Positions 41,301 to 56,300 of a stretch of DNA of 64,000 bases are shown piece after piece. Source of the stretch: Sphingomonas phyllosphaerae FA2 (GTDB lineage: Bacteria; Pseudomonadota; Alphaproteobacteria; Sphingomonadales; Sphingomonadaceae); the NCBI RefSeq assembly GCF_000427645.1, contig NZ_KE386571.1, positions 1,353,676 to 1,417,675 of the forward strand. The letters run 5' to 3'. The notes beneath the pieces are model-generated. The model was not told the origin of the DNA. It saw only the letters and a program-made list of their open reading frames with translations, and did no database searches. The first letter of the stretch is position 1, and every line of letters starts with the position of its first letter. A program made the position numbers and the translations under genes.

Positions 41301-44300
41301 CCGCTCGGGAGCGATTGGAGCGCATCATGCGCGCGCGCGCAATCGGCGAGGAATTGCTCCGCCCCCTGTTCGCCGAGCCGCAGGCTGAGCGCGCCGATCG
41401 TCTCGACCGGGCGGGTACTCCCGTCGCGCTCGGCCTGCACCAGAAGGTCGGACAGCGCCTGGCGGCGGAGCAGCGCTTCCTCGCGCGGCTCGATCGGGCG
41501 GAAGCCGGGGACCAGCCCGGCCTCGATCGGGAAGGCGGCGAGTAGTCCCTGGCAGAAGCCGTGGATCGTCTGGATGCGCAAGCCCCCGCCCGGTGCGTCG
41601 AGGACGCGTGCGAACAGCGTGCGCGCGCGAGCGATCATCGCCGGCGTGACCCGCTCGCCCAGCGCGGCGAGATCGGCGGCCAGATCGGTGTCGGGCATCC
41701 GCACCCAGGCCGCAAGCTGGCGATTGACGCGCGCCGCCATCTCCGCCGCGCCCGCCTTGGTGAAGGTGAGGCACAGGATCGCGGACGGCTCGACATCGCG
41801 CAGCAGGAGACGGAAGACGCGCGCGGCGAGCACCTGCGTCTTGCCGGTGCCGGCCGAGGCGGACAGCCAGACATGCGCCTCCGGCCGGCTGGCGCGGAGC
41901 TGCGCGTCCTTGAGCTGCGGGAGCGGGGTGACGGCGCGGGGGGTCATCGGTGCGCCTCCCTCGTCAGTCGCCCGATCAGTCCCGTCGATTTAGCCCCCCC
42001 CTTCGTCATTCCCGCGCAGGCGGGAATCCAGACACGCTGACGTCGCACCCCCATCGCGGAGGTCCGAGGTTCTGGATTCCCGCCTTCGCGGGAATGACGG
42101 AGGGTGGCGCGACTAAGCATCGCGGCCGTACCATTCATCGCGGCGCATCAATTGATCGTATTCCGCATAGGGGGCGAATTCTGGGTGGAGCTTGGCCGTG
42201 AACGCCTCTTCCCCCGTCAACCAGCGTGCGGCGGCCTCGGCGAAGCTGTCACGCGCGATGCGGACGAAATCATCGGTCATGATCCGCCCGCCCTTGCCCG
42301 CGGGATCGGCCGGGCTCGACACCGCACCGAACGTATCGCCCTTCTTCGCGAGCGACCAATATTCGAAGGCGGTCGCGGCGCCCGTCACGCGATCGAACCC
42401 GCCCGCCTCGGCGATCGCGCCGAGCAGTCCGAGTTGCAGGTTGAACCCGCCGCGTACCGCCGCGACCGAGGGCGCCTTGCCGGTCTTGTAATCGACGATC
42501 CCCAGCCCGCCGTCGGGCATCCGGTCGATCCGGTCGAAGCGTCCGGTCAGCTCGATCCCCGACAGCTCCGCCTTGCCGCGGCCCTCGACCGCCAGCACCT
42601 TTCGCCCGGCGAGGCGATCCGACAGCGTCTTCGCCGCGACCCATTCGAACGCCGCGACGAGCCGCGGCTGCCACAAGGCACGCAGCAGCGGGTGGGTCGC
42701 AGGATCGGCGAGCAAGGTCACCGCGCGCGGCAGCAGCTTTTCGGGATCGCACGCATCCTCGCGCGCCCATGCCTCCAGCACCGCATGGACCGCGGTGCCG
42801 CGCCACGCCGCGCTGGGATCGGCATCGACCGGGTCGAGCGCCGACAGCTTCAGGATCCGCCGCGCGTAGAAGGCGAAGGGATCGGCCTTCAACCGGTCGA
42901 CTTCCGTCACCGAGATCTGCCGCGGGCGCAGCCGCATCGGCGGCATCGGTTCGGGGCGATCGGCGGGCGTCGGCACGCGCGTGCCGTCGAGCGCGCGCGC
43001 CCACGCCGCCAGCGTATTGTCACGCGGGAAGCGCTCGCCGGTCATCGCCTCCAGCCGCAGCCAGAAGCGCGAGGCGAGCGCGGGCGAGCGCGCGTCGCGG
43101 CGTGCGCGGGTGAGCACGACCTGCCGCGCCCCAAGCGCCTGCCCGAAATCATGCGCCGCGACGCCGATCCCGCGCTCCAGCCCCGGCAGCCCGAGTTCGG
43201 CGCGGACGCGCGGGGCAAGCCACGGATCGGGCGCGGGCAGCCCCGGCCATGTTCCTTCGTTGAGCCCGGACAGGATCATCAGGTCGGCGCGTTGCAGCCG
43301 CGCCTCCATCAAACCGTAGATCGCGAGCCGCGGATGACGCTCACGCGGCAACAGCCGGATCGCAATCTCGTCCATCAACATTCGCAGCAGCGGCGCGAAG
43401 CCGGCAGGGGCGACCTGCTGCGGGCCAAGCGGCGCCTGCGTTTCGAGGCCGGTGAGCAGATCGGCGGCGGCGCGACCGGCGGGGCCGCGCCATGCCTCGT
43501 CGCCGGCCAGCAAAGTGGCGGCCTCGCGCAGACAGGCGACCAGTTCCGGCAAGGTCGCCATCGACATGCCGAACCCGCGCGCCACCGGCTCCAGCAACGG
43601 GCGGGCGGCACGCCACCATTCGGCGGCGCGCGCATGGGCCGGATGCGCGGCGAGATGGCGATCGATGCCGTCCAGCCCCGGCGCCGGCCGTGGTCCGCGC
43701 AAGGCGCGATCGAGGCGGCGCACCCCGTCGAGCCATTCGCCACGCGCGTCGCCGAGCCGCACCAGCGGATGCTTGAGCAGCGTCAGCAACGCCATCGGCG
43801 CGAAATCCTGCGCTGCCGCCTCGACGATCGCGGTCAACAGCGTGCCCGGTGGCAGGATCGCGAGCGCGCGCCCGGCGCTGTCGTCGACCTCGATATTCCA
43901 GCGCCGGCAATGCGCCGCGACGCGCCGCGCGAGCATCCGATCGGGGGTGACCAGCGCGGCGGTGAGGCCCGGCGTCTCGACCGCCTCACGCAGCTTGAGC
44001 GCGATCGCCTGCGCTTCCTCGGCGGGGGTCGCCAGTTCGACCGCGGTGACGCCGGTCAGCCGGCGATCGGCCGCATCGAGCCGCGTCCATTTGGCAGTGA
44101 AGCGCGCCGGGGCCAGCGCGTTGGCGATCGCGCGCCCGCGCGCGGCGGTCGCGTCATGCTCGCTGCCGCCGGTCCAGCGCGACACCTCGTCACGCGCCGC
44201 ACCGATCCGTTCGAGCAGCAGCTTGAGGTGGAATTGCGGATGGACCTCGATCGCGCGCGCGCGCAGCCCGGTGACAGGATCGGGTTCGTGCGGGCCGAGC

Positions 44301-47300
44301 GCCGCCCATTCCTCATCGGGCAGCGTCAGATCGAGATCAGCGAAGACCACCATGCCCTTCGGCAAATCCGCGACGGTTCGCAGCAGCCGCGCGACGGCGG
44401 GCGCGGGATCGGTGATCCCGGCGGCGCAGACGAAACTGTCGGGCGGCGATGTGCGCCAGCGCGCCGCCTGTTGATCGAGCAAGCGGATGCGCTTCTCGGC
44501 GGCGTCGATCGCGCCGAGCCGGTCCCGCTCGGCCGGCCAGCGATCGAGCAGGATGCGGAACAGGCGGAGCGCGGTTTCCCAATGGTCCGACAGCCCCTCG
44601 CCCGGATCGATCCCGGCAAGCCGCGCAGGCGGGACTTCCTCGACGATCAACTGATCGAGCGTCGCGGCGAGATCGCCGGCCAGCCGCACCGCCTCCGCAG
44701 CGTCGACCGGGCGGCCCGCGGCGGCGCGTTCCTCCTCGACCAAGCGCGCGAGGATCAGCCGTCGTTGCAGCGGGTCGATCGCCGGTGGCAGCGGCGGCAC
44801 CGCATCGGCGGGATCGAGCGCCGCACCGACGCTGGCGTCCAGTTCCTCGCCGCCCAGCGCGACGATCCGCGGCAACAGCAGCGCGCCGCCGCTCGCGCGC
44901 ACGAACGCCTCGCGCACCGCCAGCCCGCCACGGTTGTTGGGCACCAGCACCGTCCCGCGCGCCAGCGCCAGCCGATCGCCGCCGAACCGCCGCAACAACC
45001 CGGCGACCAGCGCGTCGGCGAAGGCGCGATGCGCGGGGATCGTGTAGAGCCGTAGACCCCGCTCGGCCGGCGGGGCGGCGTCAGCCATCCGCGAGCAGCG
45101 CCTCGGTCCGCGCGATCGCCCCCGGCACGTTCACTTCCGACCAGAGCCCCTGGTGGACGAGCCCGTAAGCGCGCCCCGCCTCGATCGCGCGGTTCCAGAA
45201 GATGTTGGTCGAGAACGGCCCCTCGGGCCAGTCGCGGATCAGCCGCGGCGAGACGATCTGCACGCCGGTGAACACGAACGGCGCGACGCGACCGGGCTTG
45301 CGCCGGCCGCTGATCCGCCCATCGGGAGCGAGGTGGAAATCGCCCTGCCCGTTGTGGTTATGCGCGCGCGCATAGGGGACCATCAGCAGCAGCGCGTCCA
45401 TCGTCGCATCGTCCCAGCGATCCGCGAGTTGCCGGATCGCGTCGGTCGGCCCGTCGAGCCACAGATTATCGCCGTTGACGACGATGAACGGCTCGTCGCC
45501 GAGCAGCGGCAGCGCGCGGACGATCCCGCCGCCGGTTTCCAGCAATTGCGTGCGCTCGTCCGAGATCACGACCTCGATATCATGGACGCGGTGGCGCAGA
45601 TGCGCCTCCAGCGCGTCGGCGAGATAATGGACGTTGACGACCGCACGCTCGACCCCGGCGGCGCGCAGCCGATCGAACACATGGTCGATCAGCGCGCGCC
45701 CGCGCACCTCGACCAGCGGCTTGGGACGGGTGGCGGTCAACGGACGCATCCGCTTGCCGACGCCCGCGGCCATCACCATCGCGGTGCGGGGCACGCGCGA
45801 GCCCGGATCGGGGCGGATGTAGCGCGGACGCGTCATGCCAGCCCCCGCGCTTCGGCGAGCAGCAATGGATCGCCGCGCCATTCCGGCGGCAGATGGTCGT
45901 CGAACCAGCGCGCGACCGGCGCCAGCGCGGGATCGGTCAGGTCGCGCTCAAGATACGCCCAGACGCGCGGGCATAAAGCGGCGTAGCGCGGCTTGTCGTC
46001 GCGCTTCCACAGCCGCGCAAAAATGCCGAGGATCTTGGCGTTCCGCTGCGCGCCGAGCACGCGATAGGCGCGCAGGAAAGCGTCGCCCTCGCCGGTCGCC
46101 GTGCGGTAGCGGGCGAGCATCGCCTCCTCGATCGTCGGATCGACGTCGCGGCGCGCGTCCTGAAGCAAGGACACGAGGTCATAGGCAGGGTGCCCTGCCA
46201 GCGCGTCCTGGAAGTCGAGCAACCCGAGGGTTCTATCGGCGCCGACCAGCATCAGGTTCTCGGCATGATAGTCGCGCAACACCGTGACCGGGGTCGCGCC
46301 CTCGACATGGTGGAGCACCGCGTCCCATGCCGCGCGATAGCCGGCGGCATCGACGTCCGCGCCGACCGCCGGGCAATACCATTCGACCAGCAATGCGGCC
46401 TCGCGCTGCAGCTCGGCGCGGTCGTAGGCGCGCCACGGTCCCGCCGGCTGGGCGCGCAACGCCACCAGCAGGTCGATCGCCGCCTCGTACAGCGCGACCG
46501 CCGCATCGGCGTCGGCATCGGCGGTTTCGCGCAGCCGGACGTCGCCGAAATCCTCCAGCAGCACGAGGCCCCGGTCGAGATCGACCGCGTGGATCGCCGG
46601 CGCGGCGAAGTGGTGCTCTGCCAGCCATTCAGCGACGGCGAGGAACGGCCGCGGATCTTCCTGCGGCGGGGGCGCGTCCATCAGGATCGCACGGCGCGCG
46701 CCGGCATGGACGCGGAAATAACGCCGGAACGAGGCATCGCCGGCCAGCGGCTCGATCCGCGCGCCGCCCCATCCGTGTGCGTCGAGAAAGGCCGGCGCAT
46801 CCGCCGGCGGAATCATCGTGGCCATCGCCCGTCCCAAGCGTCGGGCGCTTCCCAAGTCAAGCGACGTGCGCCATCCGGGGCCATCGCGATGTCCAGCGCC
46901 AGCGCCTCGGGCCAGCGCCCCGCGCCCGCGCGCTCCGGCCATTCGACCAGCAACGCCGCGTCGTGCCGCGCCTCCTCCAGCCCGAGTTCGTCGACCTCGC
47001 CCGGATCGTCGAGCCGATAGAGATCGATATGCAGGATCGGCAGCCGCACCTCCGGCGGGTCATAGGGCTGGACGATCGCGAAGGTCGGGCTCGGCGCTTC
47101 CTCCGCCAGCCCCAGTGCGGCGAGCACCCCGCGCGCGAGGCTGGTCTTGCCCGCGCCCAGCCCGCCGGTCAGCGTCACGACATCGCCGGGGCGCAGCACC
47201 GCGGCGAGCCGCGCGCCGACCGCCGCCGTCGACGGCACGTCCGCCAGCCACTCCTCGCCGCGCCTCATCGCCGCGGCAGGTCGACGGTGACGGTCGTACC

Positions 47301-50300
47301 GACGTCCGGGCTGCTGTGCAGCGCGATCGTCCCGCCGTGCGCCTCGACGAATTGCTTGGCGAGCGGCAGCCCGAGGCCCAGCGCGCGCTCCCCCGCCGGG
47401 GCGGTGCCGTCACCCGCAAAGCGATCGAAGGCGCGCGCCAGTTGCTCGGGCGTCATGCCGGGGCCGTTGTCGGTCACCACGATCCGCGCGCCGCGGGCGT
47501 TGCCGTCGACCGACAGCGCGACGCGGCCATGTTCGGGCGCAGCGCCGATCGCGCGCCGCAACAAATGCTCCACCACCTCGCGGATGCGCCGCGCGTCGCC
47601 GGTCAGCCGCCCGGCCGAACGCTGCACCTCGATCGCCAGGTCGATGTGATGCCGCCGCGCGGTGGCACGCAGCGCATCGACCGCCGCGCGCGCCACCGCG
47701 GCCACGTCGATGTCGGCGCGCTCCAGCGGGCGCGCGCCGCTGTCGGTGGAGGTGAGATCGAGCACGTCGTCGATCAACAAGCCGAGCCGGTCGACCGAAT
47801 CGAGGATGGCATCGAGATAGGCGATCGCGTCGGGCGACAATTCGCCGGCATAGCCGCCGTGCAGCATCTCCGCGAAGCCGCTGATCGAGGTCAGCGGGGT
47901 GCGCAATTCGTAGCTCATGTTCGCGACGAACGCGGTCTTCACCTGATCGGCGGCCTCCAGCGCATCGTTACGTTCGCGCAGCGCCTGCTCCATTGCGCGG
48001 CTGTCGCTGATGTCGAGCATCGTGAACAGCGCGTTGCCGTCCGGCAGCGGCACCGCCGCGAACTCGAACTGCCGCCCGTCCGCCAGCGCGATATGACCGG
48101 CGCGCTGCTGCCGCTCGATCGTGGCGGTGCGCACCAGCTCGGCGATCGAGCGCGCGCGGCGCGGGTTCGAGAGTTTCGGCGCGACCTTCTCCGCGATCAC
48201 GTCGACGCGCGGATGGCCGGTGAGGAATTCCTCCTCGAGATCCCACAAGGCGCGGAAGCGGTTGTTCCACAGCTGCAGACGCCCGTCGCCCGAAAAGACG
48301 CCCAGCGCCTCGAACAGATTGTCGAACGTCGCAGTCCGCACGCGCAGCAACGTGTCGCGCGCGCTGGCGAGCTGCACCTGTTCGGTGCGATCCTCGAAGA
48401 ACACCATCAACCCGCCGTCGGGGATCGGCTGCGCCACGACGCGCAAGTGCGTGCCGCCGGGCAGATGCCAGTTTTCCTCGACCGCAGTGTCCGCGTTGAC
48501 GAACCAGCCGCGCCGTTCCGCCTTCCAGCCGGGGAAATCGCGCACCTCGGGCACGCGATTGGCCTCGCGCATCCGCTCCAGCACGCGGTCGAACTCCGGC
48601 CGGTCGGCGAGCCATTCCAGTCGCATCGCGAACATCCGCCGGAACGGCTGGTTGCAGAACACCAGGCTGCGATCGCCCCCGAATTGCGCCACGCCCGCCG
48701 ACAGCCGATCAAGCATCGCGCGCTGCGCATCGGCGAAGCGCCGCTCGCGCAGGTGGCTCTGCTCCAGTTCCTCGATGTCGATCGCATAGCCCGCAACGCC
48801 ACCGACGGGCAGCGGCACGTCGTGGATGCGCAGCGAGCGCCGCGCACCGCCGATCGTCGCCGGCAGCACCCGCTGCTGCGGCCGCCCCTCGTCGCGCGCC
48901 AACGCCGCGCCCGCGGTCGGGCTGCCCTGCCCCGATCCGTCGACCAGCTCCAGCCCGCGCCCGACGACGTCGGCAGCATCGCTGCCCTCGACCGCGGTGA
49001 CATAGGCCGAGTTGACCATCGCCAGTTGCAGGTCGCCGTCGCGGTACCACATCGGCAAAGGCGCCGCCTCGACCAGCCCGGTCAGCGCGTCGAACGCGTC
49101 GGACAGGTCCTCGCAATCGGCGCGCAGCCGGCGCATCTCGCCCTCGCTGGCGGTCGAATCGTAGAACCACATAATGACCGCATCGCCGCGGCGATCGCCC
49201 TGCACCGTCAGCGTCCGGCCGTCGTCGCGCGCGTGGATGGTGTGGGTGAAGCTGCGCGCCGACCGCTGACAGGCGGAAAGCCCGTTCGACAGCGCCTGCG
49301 CCTCGCTGGAGTGCAGCCCCCACCCCGCGGCCTCAACCTCTTGCAGATAGCCGGGAATGTCGCTGAACCCCAGCCAGTCGGCGACGCGGCGCGCCATCTC
49401 GACCCGGCCGTCCGGCAACACCACCATCGGCTGCATCGGCGCGGCGGCCAGCAACGTCTCGATCGTTTCGCGCTCGCGCACCGCCTCGATCGCGCCGGCA
49501 CGCGCACGCAGCCCCAGCGCGATCAGCACGGCACCGACCAGCACGAGCAACAGGACGACCGCACCGATCGCAACCGCAATGCTCGGCGAAACCTGCGTCA
49601 TAGAACGTGGGACATCCGCGACATGCGGCTTGTCTAGGGTCGGCGTTCCCTACGGGCAAGCGGTGCGGCGCGCGCCAACGAAAAAGGGCGAGGCCAACGG
49701 CCCCGCCCTCCTTTTCACGATCGGTATCGCGGGATCAGTAGCGATAGTGATCCGGCTTGAACGGCCCTTCGACCGGCACGCCGATGTAACCGGCCTGCTT
49801 CGCGGTCAGCTTCGACAGCTGGACGCCCAGCTTCTCGAGGTGCAGCGCCGCCACCTTCTCGTCCAGGTGCTTCGGCAGAACGTACACTTCGTTCTTGTAG
49901 TTCTCGGACTTGGTCCACAGCTCGATCTGCGCCAGCGTCTGGTTGGTGAACGAGGCCGACATCACGAACGACGGGTGGCCGGTCGCGCAGCCGAGGTTCA
50001 CCAGACGGCCCTTGGCGAGAATGATGATCTGCTTGCCATCCGGGAACTTCACCAGATCGGTGCCCGGCTTCACTTCGTTCCACTCATAGTTGCTGAGTGC
50101 CGCGATCTGGATTTCGCTGTCGAAGTGGCCGATGTTGCACACGATCGACATCGGCTTCATCGCCTTCATGTGATCGGCGGTGATGACGTCGGCGTTGCCG
50201 GTCGCAGTGCAGAAGATGTCCGCGCGCTTCACCGCCTCGTCCATCGTCACGACCTCGAAGCCCTCCATCGCCGCCTGCAACGCGCAGATCGGATCGATTT

Positions 50301-53300
50301 CGGTGACGAGGACGCGCGCGCCGCCGTTACGCAGCGACTGTGCCGAGCCCTTGCCGACGTCGCCGAAGCCCGCGACGCAGGCGACCTTGCCGGCCAGCAT
50401 CACGTCGGTGGCGCGACGGATCGCGTCGACCAGCGATTCCTTGCAGCCGTACAGATTGTCGAACTTCGACTTGGTGACCGAGTCGTTGACGTTGATCGCC
50501 GGGAACGGCAGCTCGCCCTTCTTCGCGATCTCGTACAGGCGGTGGACGCCGGTGGTGGTCTCTTCCGACACGCCCTTCAGGTTCTTGACCGTCTGGGTCA
50601 GGTAGCCCGGATACTTGGCGATGAACGCCTTGACCGAACGCTGGAATTCGACCTCTTCCTCATTCTCCGGCTCGCCGAAGGTCGCGCCCGCTTCGAGCTT
50701 CGCGCCCCACAGCGCGAACATCGTCGCATCGCCGCCGTCGTCCAGGATGATGTTGGCGGTGGTGCCGTCGGTGTCCGCACCCCAGTTGAAGATGTCGCCG
50801 ACATAGTCCCAATATTCGGCCAGCGTCTCGCCCTTCACCGCGAACACCGGGATGCCGGCGGCCGCGATCGCCGCCGCAGCGTGATCCTGGGTCGAGAAGA
50901 TGTTGCAGGTCGCCCAGCGGACGTCAGCGCCCAGCGCGACCAGCGTTTCGATCAGCACCGCGGTCTGGATCGTCATGTGCAGCGAGCCGGTGATGCGCGC
51001 GCCCTTCAGTGGCTGCGACGCGCCATACTCGTCGCGCAGCGCCATCAGGCCGGGCATCTCGGTCTCGGCGATGTTGATTTCGGCGCGGCCGAAGTCGGCG
51101 AGGCCGATGTCCTTGATGACGTAGTCGTTCTTTTCGAGCACGGGGGCGGTTGCCACGGCGTTGTCTCCACTCAGATGAGGCCGACCAAGGCATGCACCAC
51201 ACCGATCGGCATCCGCGCGCCTTAGCCGCGATGACGCCGCGGATCAAATATAAAGGTATCTTTATATGTGGTGAGCACCACGTTCATGCTTGCCGCCCCT
51301 GCCCCCGCGATCCGACCGGCCGGGGCTGACGAACGGCGGCGCTCAGCTATGCCCGCTCTGGCTCGACAGCAGGCGCGGATCGACGCCCGCGGCGACGAAG
51401 CCGCGCGTCCAGCGCTCGTCGACCGGGGTCGCAAACAGCATATCAGTATCGTCCTCGACGTTGAGCCAGCCATGCCGCGTCAGCTCGGTCTCGAGCTGCC
51501 CCGGGCCCCAGCCGGCGTATCCCAACGCGACGAGCCATTCCGCGGGGCCGTTGCCCGCCGCAATCGCGCGGAGCACGTCGAGCGTGCCCGACAGCCGCCA
51601 GCGGCCCGCGACATCGAGCGTGTCCTGCCCGCCCCAATCGTCCGAGTGGAGCACGAATCCGCGCCGCGGCTCGACCGGGCCGCCGAAATGCACGGGCGCG
51701 TTCGGTGCGACGCCCGGTGCGATCTCCAGCTGTTCGAGCACCTCGTGCAATCCGAGCCCATTGACAACCGCACCGATGCCGATGCCCAGCGCCCCCTGCT
51801 CGTCATGGCTGCACATCGCGATCACCGAATGATCGAATCGTGCATCGCCGATGCCCGGCATCGCGAGCAGGAACTGGCCGGTGAGATAGGTCGCTTGCTC
51901 CATGTCCGTGATCTAGGCGTTCATGGCGCGCTTGCCAAAGCTTGAAATCACGTCGCGCACTCGCCATCGCTGCGCTGCAATCTAACCGGAGTTACCTTTA
52001 TGGCTATCGGCGTCGGCGATCCCCTTCCCTCCGTACAGCTCACCAAGCTGACCCCCGACGGCCGCGAGCCGATCGATACCGCCGACTATTTCAAGGGCCG
52101 CCGCGTCGCGCTGTTCGCGGTGCCCGGTGCCTATACGCCGACCTGCTCCGCCAAGCATCTGCCCGGCTTCGTCGAGAAGGCGGACGCGCTAAAGGCGAAG
52201 GGCATCGACGAGATCGCCTGCACCGCCGTCAACGACCCGTTCGTGCTGGACGCGTGGGCGAAGGCGAACGATGCGCAGGGCGTGACGATGCTGGCGGACG
52301 GCAACGCCGATTTCGCGACCGCGCTTGGCCTCGACATGGACGGGACCAAGTTCGGCATGGGCCGCCGCAGCCAGCGCTATGCGATGATCGTCGACGACGG
52401 CAAGGTCGAGTCGCTGCACGTCGAGGAGCCCGGCGAGTTCCGCGTCAGCTCCGCCGACCATCTGCTCGAAACGCTGTAAGCGCCGGGCGCCCCGCCGTTT
52501 GTCGGCGGGGCGACTTGCCGCGGTCATACGGACTATGTAACCGTCCGACATGACAGCGAATGACCTCGTCCGGGAACTCGACCGGCTCTACACCGCCTCC
52601 GTCGATCGACTGAAGGCAGCGATCACCGCCTATATCGCCGACGGCTCCGTACCCGATCGTGCAACGCGCAACGACGGTTCGTTCGCCTATCCCGAAATCC
52701 GCTTGCGCTTCGCCGGCGGCGACGGGCGGCCGACGCCGATGCGGTCGTTCGGTCGGCTGGTCAGCCCCGGCGACTATCGCATCAGCGTCACCAAGCCGGC
52801 GGTGTTCGCCGATTACCTGGCCGAGCAGCTGACGCTGTTGATGGAGGATTACGACGTCACGGTCGATGCGGTGCCCGGGACTCAGGAAATCCCCTACCCC
52901 TATGTCATCGAGCCGCATCATGCGCTGAGCCTCGATGCGACGTCGGCGGCGGAGCTGGCCCGCTATTTCCCGACCACCGAACTGGCGTTCATCGGCGACG
53001 AGATCGCCGACGGGCTGTGGGCGTCGATCGACGGGACGCGCCCGCTGGCTTTGTTCGACGGGCTGCGCACCGACTTCAGCCTCGCGCGGTTGCGGCATTA
53101 TACCGGCACCCCGCCCGAGCATGTCCAGCGTTACGTGCTGTTCACCAACTATCACCGCTACGTCGACGAATTCGTCCGGTGGGGCGCGCAGCAGGTGAGC
53201 GAGGGCGGGCGCTTCACCGCGCTATCGGGGCCGGGCGGCGTGCTGTTCAAGGCGGGCGACGATCCCGCGATGCTCGATGACAGCGCGTGGCGGCGGTTGC

Positions 53301-56300
53301 AGATGCCGGCCTATCACCTGATGGCCGACGATCGCACCGGAATCACGCTGGTCAACATCGGGGTCGGCCCCTCGAACGCCAAGACGATCTGCGACCATCT
53401 GGCGGTGATGCGGCCCGAGGCGTGGGTGATGATCGGGCATTGCGGCGGGCTGCGGCCGTCGCAGCGGATCGGGGACTATGTGCTCGCGCACGCCTATCTG
53501 CGCGACGATCATGTGCTCGACGACATGCTGCCGCCCGAGATACCGGTGCCGGCGATCGCCGAGGTGCAGCAGGCGCTGGCGCGCGCCGCGGAGACGGTGT
53601 CGGGGCAGTCGGGCGACGATCTCAAGCGGCGGCTGCGGACCGGAACGATCGTCACCACCGACGATCGTAACTGGGAATTGCGGTACGCGCGCTCGGCGCT
53701 GCGCTTCTCGCTCAGCCGCGCGGTGGCGATCGATATGGAATCGGCGACGATCGCGGCGCAGGGTTACCGCTTCCGCGTGCCGTACGGGACGTTGCTGTGC
53801 GTGTCGGACAAGCCGCTGCACGGCGAGCTGAAATTGCCCGGGCAGGCCAATCGCTTCTACGAACGCGCGATCAGCGAGCATATGCGGATCGGGATCGAGA
53901 CGTGCGAAGAACTGCGCCGCGAAGGCGCGAAGCTGCACAGCCGCAAGCTGCGCGCGTTCAATGAGCCGCCGTTCCGCTGATCGACTCGGAAACACCGCGC
54001 CGCCCGTGCGTTGCGCTCCCGAAACCACCGATACGGGAGCAGATCATGGCCGACGACACCAGCGATACGCCGACCCCGGCGGCGTCGAAGCCCGCCACTC
54101 CGCGCCGCCGCGCGCCCCGCAAGGCCGCCGCGCCCAAGGCCGCCGCGCCGCGTGCGACCAAGGCGAAGGCGACGAAGACTGCGGACGCTCCGGCGACGGC
54201 CGCGAAGAAGCCGGCGGCCAAGCGCACGCGCGCGACTCCCGCCAAGGCGCGGTCGGCGGCGAGCCGCAAGCCCGCGTCGCGCGGTGAAGCGGCGATCGAG
54301 AAGGTCGGTGGCAAGTGGGGCGCAGCGGCGATCGCGGGCGGGGTGGCGGCGATCGGTGCGGCGGCGACCGCGGCGTTGCTGACGCTGCGCAGTTCGACGC
54401 CCAAGTCGCCACGGCTTCCCGCGCCCGACGCGCCGAAGAAAACTAAGGCGCATCAGCCAGATGGGAAGGATTCATCAAAATCGTTCGAGGCCGGGATCGC
54501 AGACGAGAATACGATCCCGGAGAAGGCGTAAGCGGCCCACGCGCTATCCCGGACGAGTTCCGGGATGGCGCTTACCCCTTGAGAAACGCCGCGATCGCTT
54601 GCCCCAGTTCGGGCTTGGTCACCGCACTCATGTGGTTGCCCGGCACCTCGACGTAGCGCGCTTGGGGCAAGGCGTCGGCGAGCGCGGGGGCGGAGCCGTT
54701 ATCGTCGTCGTCCTTGCCGCTGACCACCAAGACCGGCTGGACGATCGTATCGAGCACCGCATCTGGCGTGCCGACGAAGGTGTCGATGATCCCGAGCAGC
54801 GCGATTGGATCGCCGCCGGTCGTCTTGAGGAATGCCTCGGCCAGCCATTCGGGGCTGCCACGTTCGTGTTTTCCCAAGTTGGTCAGGATGTTGCGGAAGT
54901 GGCCGGCGCGGCGGTCGGCGCGGGTGATGCCGTCGAGGCCCATGCCGGCGATCACCACGCGACGCGGCGTCCCGCCGGTCGCCAGCATCCGAACCGTCGT
55001 GCGCGCGCCCAGCGAATAACCGCCGAGATCATAGTCACTTAAACCTAAATGCTCGATCAACGCGTGACCATCCCGCGCCAGTGCGTCGGGCGGGTAGGAG
55101 GCGCTGTCATGCGGACGGGCGCTGTCGCCGTGTGCACGCAGATCGGGCATGATGACGCGAAAGCCCGCCGCGGCGATCGCGGCGGCATGTCCGTATTTCA
55201 ACCAGTTGGTCTGCGCATCCGAGAAGAAGCCGTGGATCAGGACGACCGGGCGGCCCTCCCCCAGCTCACGCCACGCGAGGCGCTGTCCGTCGAAGCTGTC
55301 GAAATACCGGGTTTCGATCGGGGACATGGCCACGCGTTTTCATCCATTGGCTGACGATGGTTCAGAAGGTTTCGGTCACGCCGTTCGGGCAAGAATAGCG
55401 CCGTCCTACGCGTCTGGTGACGGCGCCTGACACCGATATGGTCGACCGGTTGCGATCGGTGCACCTCTACGCATAGTGGCTGTGCCACGTCCACTGATGC
55501 TGCATTGCAGCACGAGCGCGGCGCGGATAGGAAGCGCGGGTGAACCCGGAAGAACCCCTGCCCCATTCCGCGATCGAGGATGCCTATGCGCTGACGCTCG
55601 GCTGCATTCTGGTCGTGCTCGGACTCGCGTTGCTCCACGCCGCGGGGCTGGTGACCGGCGGGACGGCGGGAATCGCGCTGCTGATCTCCTATGCTGTACC
55701 GCTGCCGACCGGCGTGCTGTTCACGCTTATCAACCTGCCCTTCATGTGGCTGGCGTGGAAGGCGATGGGGCGGCGGTTCACGCTGCGCACCGTACTGGTC
55801 GGCGCGGGCGTGGCGGCGCTGGGGACGTGGACACGGATTGGGTTGACGATCGCGCATATCGACCCGGCGTTCGCGGCGCTGGCGGGCGGATCGGTAATCG
55901 GGTTCGGCGCGCTGGCGCTGGCGCGGCATCATGCCGGGATCGGCGGGACCGGGGTGGTGACGTTATGGTTGCAAAAGACCCGCGGGTGGAATGCCGGGCG
56001 GACGCAAATGGCGATCGACGCGCTGATCCTGCTGACCGCGCTCGCCTTCCTGCCGCCTGAGCGGGTCGGGTGGTCGGCGATTTCGTCGGCAGCGATCAGC
56101 GGGATATTGATCGCGTGGCACCGGCCCGGGCGGTATCGGGGGTATTGAGCTTCCCCGTGCCGGGACCCCGCTCGTCTTCCTGATAGAAGAAGAAGCGGGA
56201 TCCCGGATCAAGTCCGGGATGACGGGTGGGTAAGCGGGGGCGCTTACTCCGCGGTCAGCACCGCCTGGAAGTCGTCCGCGCCGGTTTCATCCGCCTTCTT